From assembly GCF_016583565.1 (NCBI RefSeq), contig NZ_NRRF01000007.1:1-64000 (forward strand): DNA of 64,000 bases, in the 5' to 3' direction. Position 1 is the stretch's first letter; each line of letters starts with the position of its first letter. Source of the stretch: Thiocystis violacea (GTDB lineage Bacteria > Pseudomonadota > Gammaproteobacteria > Chromatiales > Chromatiaceae). This document shows, one piece after another, positions 33,695-43,005 of this stretch. The notes beneath the pieces are model-generated. The model saw nothing but the letters and a program-made list of their open reading frames with translations. It searched no databases and had not been told where the DNA came from. The translations under genes and the position numbers were made by a program.

Positions 33695-35215
33695 ATGGAG
33701 CTGAACCTTCGCGTCACGAACCGTCAGGGGCAGACCTCTCCGCGCGAGGTCACGCTCAGCCTCGCCCAAGGCGGCATCACCATCGGGCGCGGCCTCGGCA
33801 ACGATCTCTGTCTCGAGGATCCGGAGCGCGTCATCTCCGGCAGCCATGCCAGGATCGAGGCGCGCGACGGCGGCGTCTGGATCACCGACAGCAGCCGCAA
33901 TGGCACCTATCTCAATCACGCCGCGGACCCGATCCCGTCGCACCAGTCCGTCGCCCTCTACGACGGCGACCGACTCGGGATCGGTCCCTATGACGTGGTC
34001 GTCGGCTTCGGTGATGAGTCCGCCTTCAACGACGACGAGATCGCCGACCCCTTCTCCGAGATCGACGCGGCCGACCTGGCCGACCTGGCGCCCAGTGGAC
34101 CAGCGGCGGACATTCTGGATCTGCTCGGCCCGGGCGGCGGCCACGGCGGGGGCGATCTGCTCCCGGATCTGCCGCCCGAGAGCCAGTCGACTGACCGCCG
34201 GCTGCCCGAGGATCCATTCGGCGATGCCTCGGCGCTCGACGAGGGGCTTGCCGGGCCTGCCCAGGAGGCGCCGCCGCGCGGCGCGCCGCATCACCACACC
34301 CCGGTCGAGCGGGTCTTCTACCGGCCGGCCGAGCACCAGGCGGCGCCAGAGAACTACGATCTGCTGAACGACGCCTGGATCGGCGTCGAGCGGGACTCGG
34401 AGGCGGCCGGCGCGCCGGCGGTGCGGCAGGCTTCGTCCGAGTCCGAGTCCGAGTCCGAGCCGAACGCGGGGCTCGCGCCCGAGGTGGCGCTGCCGGATAC
34501 CGAGCGAACCGACATGATCCCCGAGCTGCAGGAAGCGGCACCGGTCGCCGCCGCGCCACCGCGCCGTCCCGAGCCGCCGCGGCCGAAACCCTATCCGAGC
34601 GGTTCCGCCACGGGCGGCGAGCTGGGCGCCTTTCTCGCCGGGCTGGGTGTCGGCCAGGGCGCCCAGGTCCAGGATCCCGAGGCCTTCATGCGTCTGTCCG
34701 GCGAACTCCTGCGCGCCCTGGCGACCGGGCTCGTCCAGACCATGATGGGACGGGCGCAGTTCAAGAGCGAGCTGCGGCTGGGCGTGACCAGCATCCGGGC
34801 GGCGCAGAACAATCCCTTCAAGTTCTCGGTGGATACGAGCGATATCCTCGACCGGCTGCTGTTCAGGCCGAACCCCGGCTATTTGCCGGCCGTGGCCGCC
34901 GCGCGCGAGGCCTTCGAGGACGTCCAGGCGCACGAAATGGCCATGACCGCTGGATTGCAGGCGGCGCTGCGTGCCTTGTTCGCGCGTTTCGAGCCGTCTC
35001 GGCTCGAGGAGCGGCTGGGGCGAGCATCGGGGCTGGACCAGGTGCTGCCCATGGCGCGCAAGGCGAAATACTGGGATCTCTTCAATCAGGAATACGGCAA
35101 GGTTGCGGCGGATGCGTCGGAGGACTTCATGCAACTCTTCGACGACGCCTTCGCGCGTGCTTACCTGGAGCAGATCGAGCGTCTGCGCGCGGCGCGCGGC
35201 GGCGCTCGGGGATGA
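33695..35215 (+). CDS. tagH: T6SS FHA-domain protein (Fha/TagH)
   Basis: A 506-residue protein. An N-terminal FHA domain (about 1-100: TIGRGLGNDLCLED, ISGSHARIE, DSSRNGTYLN) binds phosphothreonine. A long acidic, Pro-rich low-complexity middle (about 110-300) leads to the C-terminal ImpI/VasC domain (about 305-500, with LGAFLAGLGVG and FKFSVDTSDIL). In threonine-phosphorylation T6SS control this is the kinase substrate whose phosphorylation activates secretion. It is the first gene of the tssJKLM-tagF-pppA run and is divergent from ppkA. Confidence 0.95.
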   Translation: MELNLRVTNRQGQTSPREVTLSLAQGGITIGRGLGNDLCLEDPERVISGSHARIEARDGGVWITDSSRNGTYLNHAADPIPSHQSVALYDGDRLGIGPYDVVVGFGDESAFNDDEIADPFSEIDAADLADLAPSGPAADILDLLGPGGGHGGGDLLPDLPPESQSTDRRLPEDPFGDASALDEGLAGPAQEAPPRGAPHHHTPVERVFYRPAEHQAAPENYDLLNDAWIGVERDSEAAGAPAVRQASSESESESEPNAGLAPEVALPDTERTDMIPELQEAAPVAAAPPRRPEPPRPKPYPSGSATGGELGAFLAGLGVGQGAQVQDPEAFMRLSGELLRALATGLVQTMMGRAQFKSELRLGVTSIRAAQNNPFKFSVDTSDILDRLLFRPNPGYLPAVAAAREAFEDVQAHEMAMTAGLQAALRALFARFEPSRLEERLGRASGLDQVLPMARKAKYWDLFNQEYGKVAADASEDFMQLFDDAFARAYLEQIERLRAARGGARG

Positions 35216-35279
35216 GCGCACTGAACACGCGATTTTGAGCCATAATCAGCGAACCGCACTGACCCGCCAGGAGACTGCC

Positions 35280-35816
35280 TTGGATATCCCCGCGAGCGAT
35301 CGGCGCAGAATCATCTTGACGAGCCTCCTCGCCCTCCCAGCCCTGCTCGTCGCCGGCTGCGGCAAGAAGCCCGCCGTCAAGGAGGCGACGCCGCCAGCGC
35401 CAACTCCAGCGCCAGCGGCGACACCCAAGCCGACGCCGAAGCTGAGCATCGAGATCCGGGCGGCGGGCGACGCCAACCGGGGACCCGGTGGCAAGGGGCT
35501 GCCCGTCGTCGTGCGCGTCTACACGCTCAAGAGCCCCGGTGTCTTCAGCACGGCCGACTTCTTCAGTCTCTACGATCGCGATGCCGAGGTGCTGGGCACG
35601 GACCTGATCGCGCGAGACGAGGTCACCCTGGCCCCTGGCCAGTTCCTGCCGCTGGAGCGCGAGCTGGATCCCACCGCCGGCTATCTCGGCGCCATGGCCG
35701 CCTTTCGCGATATCGACCACAGTCATTGGCGCGAGTCGCTGCGGCTGAATGCGGGTGTGGACAACAAGGTGCTGATCGAGGTCGGCGCCAAGGCGGTCTC
35801 CATCCGTCACCAATAG
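35280..35816 (+). CDS. tssJ: T6SS outer-membrane lipoprotein TssJ
   Basis: A 178-residue lipoprotein that holds the TssJLM membrane complex to the outer membrane. The signal ends in LVAGC (lipobox, Cys about 26). A Pro/Ala-rich linker (about 30-55) follows, then the transthyretin-like domain with VVVRVYTLKSPGVFSTADFF. The start is TTG 35280: AGGAG lies six bases before it and no ATG gives a signal peptide. The gene begins 64 bp after fha and 9 bp before tssK. Confidence 0.92.
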   Translation: MDIPASDRRRIILTSLLALPALLVAGCGKKPAVKEATPPAPTPAPAATPKPTPKLSIEIRAAGDANRGPGGKGLPVVVRVYTLKSPGVFSTADFFSLYDRDAEVLGTDLIARDEVTLAPGQFLPLERELDPTAGYLGAMAAFRDIDHSHWRESLRLNAGVDNKVLIEVGAKAVSIRHQ

Positions 35817-35825
35817 GAGCCTGCC

Positions 35826-37160
35826 TTGTCATTCGACAACAAGGTCTTGTGGTCCGAGGGGCTTTTCCTCCAGCCGCAGCATTTCCAGCAGCACGACCGC
35901 TATCTGGAGCGCCTGGTCGGCGCCAAGTCCGGTCCCGGCATGCCCTATCCCTGGGGGCTGCGGCGGCTGCGGATCGATGAGGAGCTGCTCGCCTTCGGCA
36001 AGGTCGCCCTGGCGGAGGTGGCGGGCCTCCTGCCGGACGGAACCCCGTTCGATGCGCCGGCGAGCGATCCGCTGCCGCCGCCGATCGAGCTCGACGAGAA
36101 CGTCGCCCATCAGGTTATCTACCTGGCGCTGCCGCTGCGCCAGCCTGGCGCGGCGGAGAGCGGTTCCGTCGCCGAGCCGGAGGCCGTTCTCAGATACCGA
36201 GCCAACGAGCTGACGGTGCGGGACAACACCCTGGGGTCGGAGACGGAGGCCGTGGTCGAGGTCGGGCGTCTCGGGCTGCGGCTCATGCTCGAACGCCAGC
36301 CGCGCGACGGCTACGCCTGCTGCGGTCTCACGCGCGTGGTCGAGTGCCGCGCGGACCGTCAGGTGCTGCTGGATTCCGGCTTCATCCCCCCGGCCATCGA
36401 CTTCCAGGTCTCCAGACGGCTTGCCGACTTCATGGAGGAGCTGACCGGCCTCATCCATCGCCAGGCCGAATCGCGCTCGGGGCGGGTCCGTGGCGTCGGC
36501 CGCGGCGGCGTGGCGGATTGGGCGGACTTCCTGCTCCTGCAACTGCTCAACCGCGCCGAGCCCGTCGCCCTGCACCTGACCCAGGTGCGGGGGCTGCACC
36601 CCGAGACGGTCTATCGCTACTTCCTCGGGCTCGCCGGCGAGCTGGCGACCTTCGCGAGCGACGCCAAGCGGCCCCCGGACTTCCCGCCCTACAGGCACGA
36701 CGCGCTGGAGACCAGCTTCGGCCCCCTGATCGACCGGCTGCGCGAGTATCTCAACCGCGAATATGTCGAGCGGGCCATCGCCATCCCCATCCAGGAGCGT
36801 CAGTACGGCTTCCGCATCGCCCTGGTGGATGACCGCAGCCTCTTGACCGGCTCGCGCTTCGTCCTCTCGGCCAGTGCGAACCTGGACTCCCAGACGCTGC
36901 GCAACCGTTTTCCGGCACAGGTCAAGGTCGGACCCGTGGAGAAGATCCAGGAACTGGTCAAGCTTGCGCTGCCCGGCATCATCTTGCGACCCATGCCGAC
37001 CGCACCGCTGGAAATTCCCTACCACGCGGGATTCGACTATTTCGAGCTCGACCGTGGTAGCGAATTCTGGAAACAGCTCGCCGCCGGGGGCGGTTTTGGG
37101 ATGCATATCGGTGGAGACTTCCCCGAGTTGAAGCTCGAGCTGTGGGCGATTCGTGAATAG
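35826..37160 (+). CDS. tssK: T6SS baseplate-membrane adaptor TssK
   Basis: A 444-residue TssK/ImpJ/VasE protein linking the baseplate to the TssJLM membrane complex. The N-terminal signature VLWSEGLFLQPQHFQQHDRY is present, and the C-terminal head domain ends ELKLELWAIRE. The start codon is TTG 35826 with GGAG 6 bases upstream; two successive genes (tssJ and tssK) therefore use TTG. Family length is normal. Confidence 0.97.
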   Translation: MSFDNKVLWSEGLFLQPQHFQQHDRYLERLVGAKSGPGMPYPWGLRRLRIDEELLAFGKVALAEVAGLLPDGTPFDAPASDPLPPPIELDENVAHQVIYLALPLRQPGAAESGSVAEPEAVLRYRANELTVRDNTLGSETEAVVEVGRLGLRLMLERQPRDGYACCGLTRVVECRADRQVLLDSGFIPPAIDFQVSRRLADFMEELTGLIHRQAESRSGRVRGVGRGGVADWADFLLLQLLNRAEPVALHLTQVRGLHPETVYRYFLGLAGELATFASDAKRPPDFPPYRHDALETSFGPLIDRLREYLNREYVERAIAIPIQERQYGFRIALVDDRSLLTGSRFVLSASANLDSQTLRNRFPAQVKVGPVEKIQELVKLALPGIILRPMPTAPLEIPYHAGFDYFELDRGSEFWKQLAAGGGFGMHIGGDFPELKLELWAIRE

Positions 37161-37185
37161 GCGGTAGCGGGGGAGGGTTCGGGTT

Positions 37186-37218
37186 TCAGTTGTCAGTTGT
37201 CAGTTGTCATTTGTCAGA
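37186..37218. repeat. Heptamer tandem repeat (CAGTTGT-type)
   Basis: Four copies of a TCAGTTG/TCATTTG heptamer between tssK and tssL. It is the same repeat type as at 10735-10776. Confidence 0.7.
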
Positions 37219-37235
37219 GGCGCGTGAGCCTCGTT

Positions 37236-37256
37236 TCATGAGCTTCGGGCTCATGA
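37236..37256 (+). terminator. Stable hairpin between tssK and tssL
   Basis: Arms TCATGAGC and GCTCATGA (8 bp, perfect) enclose a TTCGG loop, a very stable fold. No T-run follows, so it is more likely an mRNA-processing or attenuation element than a full intrinsic terminator. It lies 45 bp upstream of the tssL start. Confidence 0.45.
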
Positions 37257-37301
37257 GAAGACGAACATGCTGAGGTACTTGGGTATGGCTGTGAGTGCGC
37301 C

Positions 37302-38684
37302 GTGACGGACGACGATCCCTTCCTTACACCAGGCGATGCAGGTCCCACGGTCATTCGTCCGATCCCGGGTGGACGACGCGCGCCTGGAATGGGGTCCGCG
37401 GTGGCCGCGCCGCCGCCGGACGTCCCCAGTGCGCCTCCGAGCTTTCAGGTCGCGGATCTCCCGCTCAGCCTGGACAATCCGCTGGTTGCCTGCGCGACCG
37501 GCCTGCTGACCGTCGCGGGTCAGCTGCGCGGCACCCAGTCCCATCCGGATCCAGGTGGGCTGCGCGAGGGACTGATTCGCCAGGTCCGCGCGTTCGAGAC
37601 CTGCGCCCGCGCCAAGGGGTTCGTGGACGCGGTCGTGCTGCCGGCCCGCTATGTGCTTTGCTCGCTGATCGATGAGTCCGTGCTCGATACGCCCTGGGGA
37701 AGTCAGAGCGTCTGGAGCAATCGCGGCCTCTTGATCAGCTTCCATAACGAGGCCTGGGGTGGGGAGAAGTTCTTCTCGGCACTGGATCGGCTGCTGGCCT
37801 ATCCGGCCGGCAACCTCAACCTGCTGGAACTCATGTACCTCTGTCTCGCGCTCGGCTTCGAAGGGCGCTACCGGGTGCGCGAGGGCGGCGCGGGCCAGTT
37901 GGAGCGTGTGCGCGAGCAGCTCTATCAGACCATTCGCAGTCAGCGCGGGGAGCCCGAACCCGAGCTGTCGCCGCACTGGCAGGGTGTGACGCAGCGGCGC
38001 GACCCGCTCATCCACCAGCTTCCGCTCTGGGTCTTCGCCTCCATCGCCGCCCTCATCCTGCTTGCGCTCTTCGCCTATTTCACGTTCGCGCTCAATCGTC
38101 TGTCCGACCCCGTCTACCTCTCGCTCGGCGGCCTGGACAAGGGTCTTCCGGTCCTGACGGAGCGCCCGCGGCGCTCGCCGCCCGAGACCCTTCCGGAGCA
38201 GCCAACCGGGGTGCCGCCGCTGACGTTGCGGATCCTGCTGGCGGACGAGATCGCCGCCCGGCAACTGGAGGTCGTCGATCGGCCGCAGGGTCAGGTCGTC
38301 ATCATCCGCGGCGACGACCTCTTCGCGTCCGGCAGCAGCGCCGTGCGCGCGCCCTATATCCCGCTGCTCAGGCGCATCGCCGAGGCCCTGGCCCAACTGC
38401 CAGGGGCCGTGCTGGTGACCGGCCATACGGATAGCGTCCCCATCAAGACGCTGCGCTTCCCGTCGAACTGGCACCTCTCGCAGGCACGCGCGGACCATGT
38501 CCGCGACCTGCTCGTCCAGGTGGCCGGCAACCCCGCGCGCTTCACGGCGGAAGGCCGCGCGGACACCGAGTTGCGGATTCCGGAGAACCCCAAGGATGCC
38601 CGCAATCGGCGCGTCGAGGTGATGCTCATGACCCCGGTCCGTCGCGTCGACGGCGTCTCCTCGGTCGCGGGGGTCCGCCCATGA
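37302..38684 (+). CDS. tssL: T6SS membrane protein TssL with OmpA-like domain
   Basis: A 460-residue TssL of the specialised type. The cytoplasmic DotU/ImpK domain spans about 50-230 (NPLVACATGLLTVAGQLRG, CSLIDESVLDTPWG). One transmembrane helix lies at 241-264. The periplasmic OmpA-like peptidoglycan-binding domain (about 320-445) has VTGHTDSVPI and NRRVEVML. The cis peptidoglycan anchor replaces the separate TagL used in other systems. The start is GTG 37302; a 6-codon ATG frame just upstream (37285) is out of frame. It overlaps tssM by 4 bp. Confidence 0.96.
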   Translation: MTDDDPFLTPGDAGPTVIRPIPGGRRAPGMGSAVAAPPPDVPSAPPSFQVADLPLSLDNPLVACATGLLTVAGQLRGTQSHPDPGGLREGLIRQVRAFETCARAKGFVDAVVLPARYVLCSLIDESVLDTPWGSQSVWSNRGLLISFHNEAWGGEKFFSALDRLLAYPAGNLNLLELMYLCLALGFEGRYRVREGGAGQLERVREQLYQTIRSQRGEPEPELSPHWQGVTQRRDPLIHQLPLWVFASIAALILLALFAYFTFALNRLSDPVYLSLGGLDKGLPVLTERPRRSPPETLPEQPTGVPPLTLRILLADEIAARQLEVVDRPQGQVVIIRGDDLFASGSSAVRAPYIPLLRRIAEALAQLPGAVLVTGHTDSVPIKTLRFPSNWHLSQARADHVRDLLVQVAGNPARFTAEGRADTELRIPENPKDARNRRVEVMLMTPVRRVDGVSSVAGVRP

Positions 38685-41600
38685 AGTCCTTCTTCAAGTT
38701 CTTCATCTCCGCACGCTTCCTCGCCCTCCTCGGGCTGGTCGCGCTGGCGCTGCTGATCTGGTACCTGGGGCCGCTGATCAGTATCGGGGGTCAGGAGCCG
38801 CTGGCCTCGGCCGGGCGGCGCTGGATGGTGATCGGGACCCTCTTCGGCGTGTGGGGACTGTCGCAGATCGGCTCGGCGGTGCGCTCGCGCATCCGCAACC
38901 GTAAGCTGATGGAGCAGCTTGCCGCCGGGTCCGAGGCCGAGCCGGACCCCGCCAAGCTGGCCTCCGAGGAGGAACTTGCCGCCCTGCGCGAGCGTTTCGA
39001 CCTGGCGCTGGCAACCCTCAAAGGCTCCGAGGGCAAGCACAAGCTGGGCGGGCGCTGGGTCTACCAGCTGCCCTGGTATCTCATCATCGGACCGCCGGGC
39101 TGCGGCAAGACGACCGCCCTGGTCAACTCGGGATTGCGCTTCCCCCTGGCCGACGCGCTGGGTCAGGACGCGATCCACGGCATCGGCGGCACCCGCAATT
39201 GCGACTGGTGGTTCACGGACGAGGCGGTGCTGATCGATACCGCTGGGCGCTATACCACCCAGGACAGCTACGAGCAGGTCGACAAGGCCGCCTGGCAGCA
39301 TTTCCTCGAACTGCTGAAGAAGCACCGGCCGCGCCGACCCATCAACGGCGTGCTGGTGGCGGTCAGCCTCGCGGATCTCATGCAGCAGACCCAGGCCGAG
39401 CGCGCCGCACACGCCAAGGCCATCCGGCAGCGGGTCCAGGAGCTGTGTCAGGCCTTCGGCCTCGCGGTGCCCGTCTACGTGCTCTTCATGAAGTCCGACC
39501 TGGTCGCCGGCTTCACCGAGTTCTTCGGGGACCTCGGCAAGGAGGCCCGCGAGCAGGTCTGGGGCATGACCTTCGCCTTCGATCAAGCCGAGACGGCCGC
39601 GCCGTCCATCATGGCCTTCCCGCGCGAGCTGCAGGCGCTCATGGAGCGGCTCGATCAGCGTCTGCTGGTCCGGCTGGAGCAGGAGCGCGAGCCGCACAAG
39701 CGCGCCCTGGTCTTCAGCTTTCCGCGTCAGCTCTCCGGGCTCGGCGAGGCCCTTGAGCGCTTCCTGACCGACGCCTTCGCCCCCTCGCGCTTCGAGATCC
39801 GGCCGCTGGTGCGTGGCGTCTATTTCACCAGCGGCACCCAGACGGGCACGCCGATCGATCGCATCCTGAGCGCCTACGCGGCCAACTTCGGTCTGGGGCG
39901 ACAGGGTCTGATGCCCTTCCGCGGGACGGGTAAGAGCTTCTTCCTGACGCGGCTGCTGCGCGACGTCGTCTTCCATGAGGCCGGGATCGCCGGGCTCAAT
40001 CTGAGGCTGGAGCGACGCCGTGTCTGGCTGCGGCGCGGGGCCTACGCCGGGGTGGCAGCGATCTTCCTGGTCGCGGCGGCGGCCTGGGCGACCAGCTATT
40101 CGCGCAACCGCCTCTACATCGAGGACGTGGACCAGCGTGTGGTCGAGATCGAGGCGCAGATCGATGCCTTGGCGCCCGAGGAGCGCAATGCACTGGGTGT
40201 GCTGCCGCTGCTGGACGCCGCGCGCGAGATTCCCCGCGGCTATGCCGAGCGCGACGCCTCCGTGCCCCTGACCATGGGGCTCGGGCTCTATCAAGGCGAC
40301 AAGCTGGGCTCGCAGGCGCAGCGCGCCTACCTGCGCATCTTGAACAAGGCTCTGCTCTCGCGCGTCATCCTGCGCCTGGAGGAGCAGATCCGCGGCGCCG
40401 GCGGCGATCCCGAGTACCTCTACGACGCCTTGCGCGTCTATCTCATGTTGGGCAGCGAGGAGCACTACGACGCCGAGGCCGTGCAGCTCTGGGTGGGGCG
40501 CGACTGGCAGAGCAGCCTGCCGCGCGAGACGACCACGGAGCAGCAGGAATCCCTGCGCGATCACCTGGCGGCACTGCTCGCCCGGCGTCCGGTTCCGCTG
40601 CCGATCGAGCTCGATGGCGAGGTGATCGCGCAAGCGCGGGCCATCCTCAACCGCACGCCCCTGGCCGACCGGGTGTACGCCAGTCTCAAGCGCCAGGGCG
40701 TGGGCGACGACCTCCCGGATTTCACCATCAGCGACGCCGGCGGGGACTTCGCCAAGCTGGTCTTCGTGCGCAGCAGCGGGCGCCCGCTCAACCAGGGCAT
40801 TCCGGCCCTCTACACCTTCGACGGCTATCATCGCGGCTTTGCCGAGACCAGCACGCACCTGATCGATGCCGCCGCGGCGGACAGCTGGATCCTGGGTCCG
40901 GGTGCGCGCTTGGAGCCCGGCTCGAAGGAGGCGCGGCGCCTGCTCGATGAGGTGCGCAGCCGCTACCTCAACGACTACGTCATCCAATGGCAGAGCCTGC
41001 TTGAGGACGTCGACCTGGTGGCGGTCCGGGATCTTCAGCACGCCGCCGAGATCTCCCGCATCCTCGCGGACCCCAAGGAATCCCCCATGCGGCGCCTGCT
41101 GATCGCGGCCGCCCAACAGACGGAGCTGGATCGCACACCCGCGCAGGCCGAGACCGCGGCGTCCGAGGAGAAGGGCAAGGACGGCAGCGCTGGCCTCGAT
41201 GGATTCCGCCGTCGCGTCGACCGTTATTTCGAGGGCGACGTCGAGCCTGCCGCTCAGGGTGATGTGCCCGAAGCCTATGTCACGCGCCGCTTCGCCTGGC
41301 TGCATGACTTCGTGCGCGCCAACGAGCAGGGACAGGCGCCCATCGACCGCCTGCTCGAGACCCTGAGCAAGCTGAATCTTCAGCTGCAATCGGTCGGTGC
41401 GGCCATCGCCTCTGGCCGTGCCTCCCTGGTGACGGGCGACTCACCCGAGATCAAGGAGGCGCGGGCGCTGGTGCCTCAGCTGCCGCCGGTCGTGAGCAAG
41501 TGGATCGGCACCCTGGTGCAGGACAGCTCCAACCTCTCCGCCAACCGGGCGCGCGCGCTCCTCAACAACGTCTGGACGGCGGAGGTGCTGCCCTTTTGCC

Positions 41601-42247
41601 GCGAGGCGATCAACGACCGATATCCCTTCGTGCGCGGCAGCGCGCGCGAGACGACGCTCTTCGATTTCGGCCGCCTGCTCGGCCCCGGCGGTCTGATCGA
41701 CAGCTTCTTCAAGGACAACCTCATGGCGATGGTGGATACCGCGCGGCCGACCTGGCGCTGGGCGGACCCCAACATCGGTATCCCCAACGACGCCCTGGCC
41801 CAGTTCCAGCGCGCGGCCGTGATTCGCGAGGCATTCTTCATGAGCGGGGGCAAGACGCCGGACGTGGCCTTCGAGATCAAGCCGGTCAGCATGGACGCGC
41901 GCGTTACCCAGTTCCTCCTGGACCTCGGCGGGCAGATCGTGGATTACCGGCACGGTCCGCTGCGTGGGCAGTCGCTGAAGTGGCCGGCGCCCGAGGGCAT
42001 CGAGCGGGTGCGTCTGGTGTTCGTGGACAGCTCGGGCAGCGGCCCGAGCACGACAGAGGAGGGGCCCTGGGCCTGGTTCAAGCTGCTGGACCGCTCCTCG
42101 CTGCGGGCGACCAATCAGCAGGAGAAATTTCTCGTCAACTTCGCCCTGGCGGGCCTGTCGGCGCAGTTCGAGCTGCGCGCGGTGAGCGTGCGCAATCCCT
42201 TCAAGCTCGATGAAGTTCGGGCCTTCAACTGTCCGGGGCGGCTGTGA
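38681..42247 (+). CDS. tssM: T6SS membrane-core protein TssM (IcmF)
   Basis: An 1188-residue IcmF-family protein spanning the inner membrane. Two N-terminal helices (about 8-30 and 46-64) precede a cytoplasmic NTPase-like domain with an intact Walker A GPPGCGKT (137-144) and a WWFTDEAVLIDTAGRY segment. A third helix (about 452-474) leads into the large periplasmic part that contacts TssJ, ending with the conserved C-terminal beta domain. Intact Walker A suggests nucleotide binding, which is not universal in TssM. It overlaps tssL and tagF. Confidence 0.97.
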   Translation: MKSFFKFFISARFLALLGLVALALLIWYLGPLISIGGQEPLASAGRRWMVIGTLFGVWGLSQIGSAVRSRIRNRKLMEQLAAGSEAEPDPAKLASEEELAALRERFDLALATLKGSEGKHKLGGRWVYQLPWYLIIGPPGCGKTTALVNSGLRFPLADALGQDAIHGIGGTRNCDWWFTDEAVLIDTAGRYTTQDSYEQVDKAAWQHFLELLKKHRPRRPINGVLVAVSLADLMQQTQAERAAHAKAIRQRVQELCQAFGLAVPVYVLFMKSDLVAGFTEFFGDLGKEAREQVWGMTFAFDQAETAAPSIMAFPRELQALMERLDQRLLVRLEQEREPHKRALVFSFPRQLSGLGEALERFLTDAFAPSRFEIRPLVRGVYFTSGTQTGTPIDRILSAYAANFGLGRQGLMPFRGTGKSFFLTRLLRDVVFHEAGIAGLNLRLERRRVWLRRGAYAGVAAIFLVAAAAWATSYSRNRLYIEDVDQRVVEIEAQIDALAPEERNALGVLPLLDAAREIPRGYAERDASVPLTMGLGLYQGDKLGSQAQRAYLRILNKALLSRVILRLEEQIRGAGGDPEYLYDALRVYLMLGSEEHYDAEAVQLWVGRDWQSSLPRETTTEQQESLRDHLAALLARRPVPLPIELDGEVIAQARAILNRTPLADRVYASLKRQGVGDDLPDFTISDAGGDFAKLVFVRSSGRPLNQGIPALYTFDGYHRGFAETSTHLIDAAAADSWILGPGARLEPGSKEARRLLDEVRSRYLNDYVIQWQSLLEDVDLVAVRDLQHAAEISRILADPKESPMRRLLIAAAQQTELDRTPAQAETAASEEKGKDGSAGLDGFRRRVDRYFEGDVEPAAQGDVPEAYVTRRFAWLHDFVRANEQGQAPIDRLLETLSKLNLQLQSVGAAIASGRASLVTGDSPEIKEARALVPQLPPVVSKWIGTLVQDSSNLSANRARALLNNVWTAEVLPFCREAINDRYPFVRGSARETTLFDFGRLLGPGGLIDSFFKDNLMAMVDTARPTWRWADPNIGIPNDALAQFQRAAVIREAFFMSGGKTPDVAFEIKPVSMDARVTQFLLDLGGQIVDYRHGPLRGQSLKWPAPEGIERVRLVFVDSSGSGPSTTEEGPWAWFKLLDRSSLRATNQQEKFLVNFALAGLSAQFELRAVSVRNPFKLDEVRAFNCPGRL

Positions 42248-43005
42248 GCGGCAAGGACCAACCCGCTCCGGGCTTCTACGGCAAGCTGCCGGGTCTTGGC
42301 GATTTCGTGAGCCGCCGCCTGCCCGTCGACTTCACCCAACCCTGGGATCTGTGGCTGCGCGAGTCGCTGGTGAGCAGTCAGACCCAGATGGGCGAGGCCT
42401 GGCTGGATATCTATCTCACGAGCCCGCTGTGGCGCTTCGTGCTCTCATCCGGTGTCGCCGGACAGAACGGCTGGGCCGGCGTGCTCATGCCGAGCGTCGA
42501 CCGGGTCGGGCGCTATTTTCCCTTCACCCTGGCCTGCCCGCTGCCTGCGGGGACGGATCCTGTCTGTCTGCTCTGCGAGCCTGCCTGGCTGGAGCGCGCC
42601 GAGGAGCTGGCCCTCTCGGGTCTGGAAGACGACTGGAACATCGACGTCTTCGATGCCGAGGTCGTGGCGCTCGGGGCGCCGCAGCCCGTGGGTCTTGCCG
42701 CGGATGCGGCTTCGGCCCCGGGCGCGCCCATGCGCCACAACGCCTGGCGCGCCTCGGCGGTCTCACCGGCGGACGTGCGCCAGGTGATCCCGGGGCTCTT
42801 GGGCCGGGCGCTGAATCAGATGTACTGCGCCTATAGCCTCTGGTGGTCGTGCGGCTCGGAGCGGGTCGCGCCGTCGCTGCTCACCTGCCAAGGGCTGCCC
42901 CCGGCGGATGGCTACGCCGCGTTGATCGGCGGGGACTGGAGCGGGAACGGTTGGTGGGAGCTTGGGGTCGGAATGCCAAGCCCTCAGCCGCAGGATCCAG
43001 CATGA
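42244..43005 (+). CDS. tagF: T6SS regulator TagF (ImpM family)
   Basis: A 253-residue TagF/SciT protein. The family start GFYGKLPGLGDFVSRRLP and the central SVDRVGRYFPFTLACPLP are clear. In Pseudomonas TagF is a post-translational repressor that titrates Fha; here it is encoded with fha, kinase and phosphatase, so the same circuit is likely. The start is GTG 42244, overlapping the tssM stop; the gene overlaps pppA by 4 bp. Confidence 0.93.
   Translation: MSGKDQPAPGFYGKLPGLGDFVSRRLPVDFTQPWDLWLRESLVSSQTQMGEAWLDIYLTSPLWRFVLSSGVAGQNGWAGVLMPSVDRVGRYFPFTLACPLPAGTDPVCLLCEPAWLERAEELALSGLEDDWNIDVFDAEVVALGAPQPVGLAADAASAPGAPMRHNAWRASAVSPADVRQVIPGLLGRALNQMYCAYSLWWSCGSERVAPSLLTCQGLPPADGYAALIGGDWSGNGWWELGVGMPSPQPQDPA

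Noticed and set aside
33518..35221. 567-codon frame antisense to the FHA gene
   Set aside because: FHA and ImpI motifs lie on the plus strand; the antisense translation has no recognisable pattern.
37285..37305. ATG at 37285 as tssL start
   Set aside because: It is out of frame and meets TGA after six codons; GTG 37302 begins the TssL frame.
38354..41389. 1011-codon open frame antisense to tssL/tssM
   Set aside because: High GC leaves antisense frames open; tssM on the other strand has clear family motifs and the antisense product has none.
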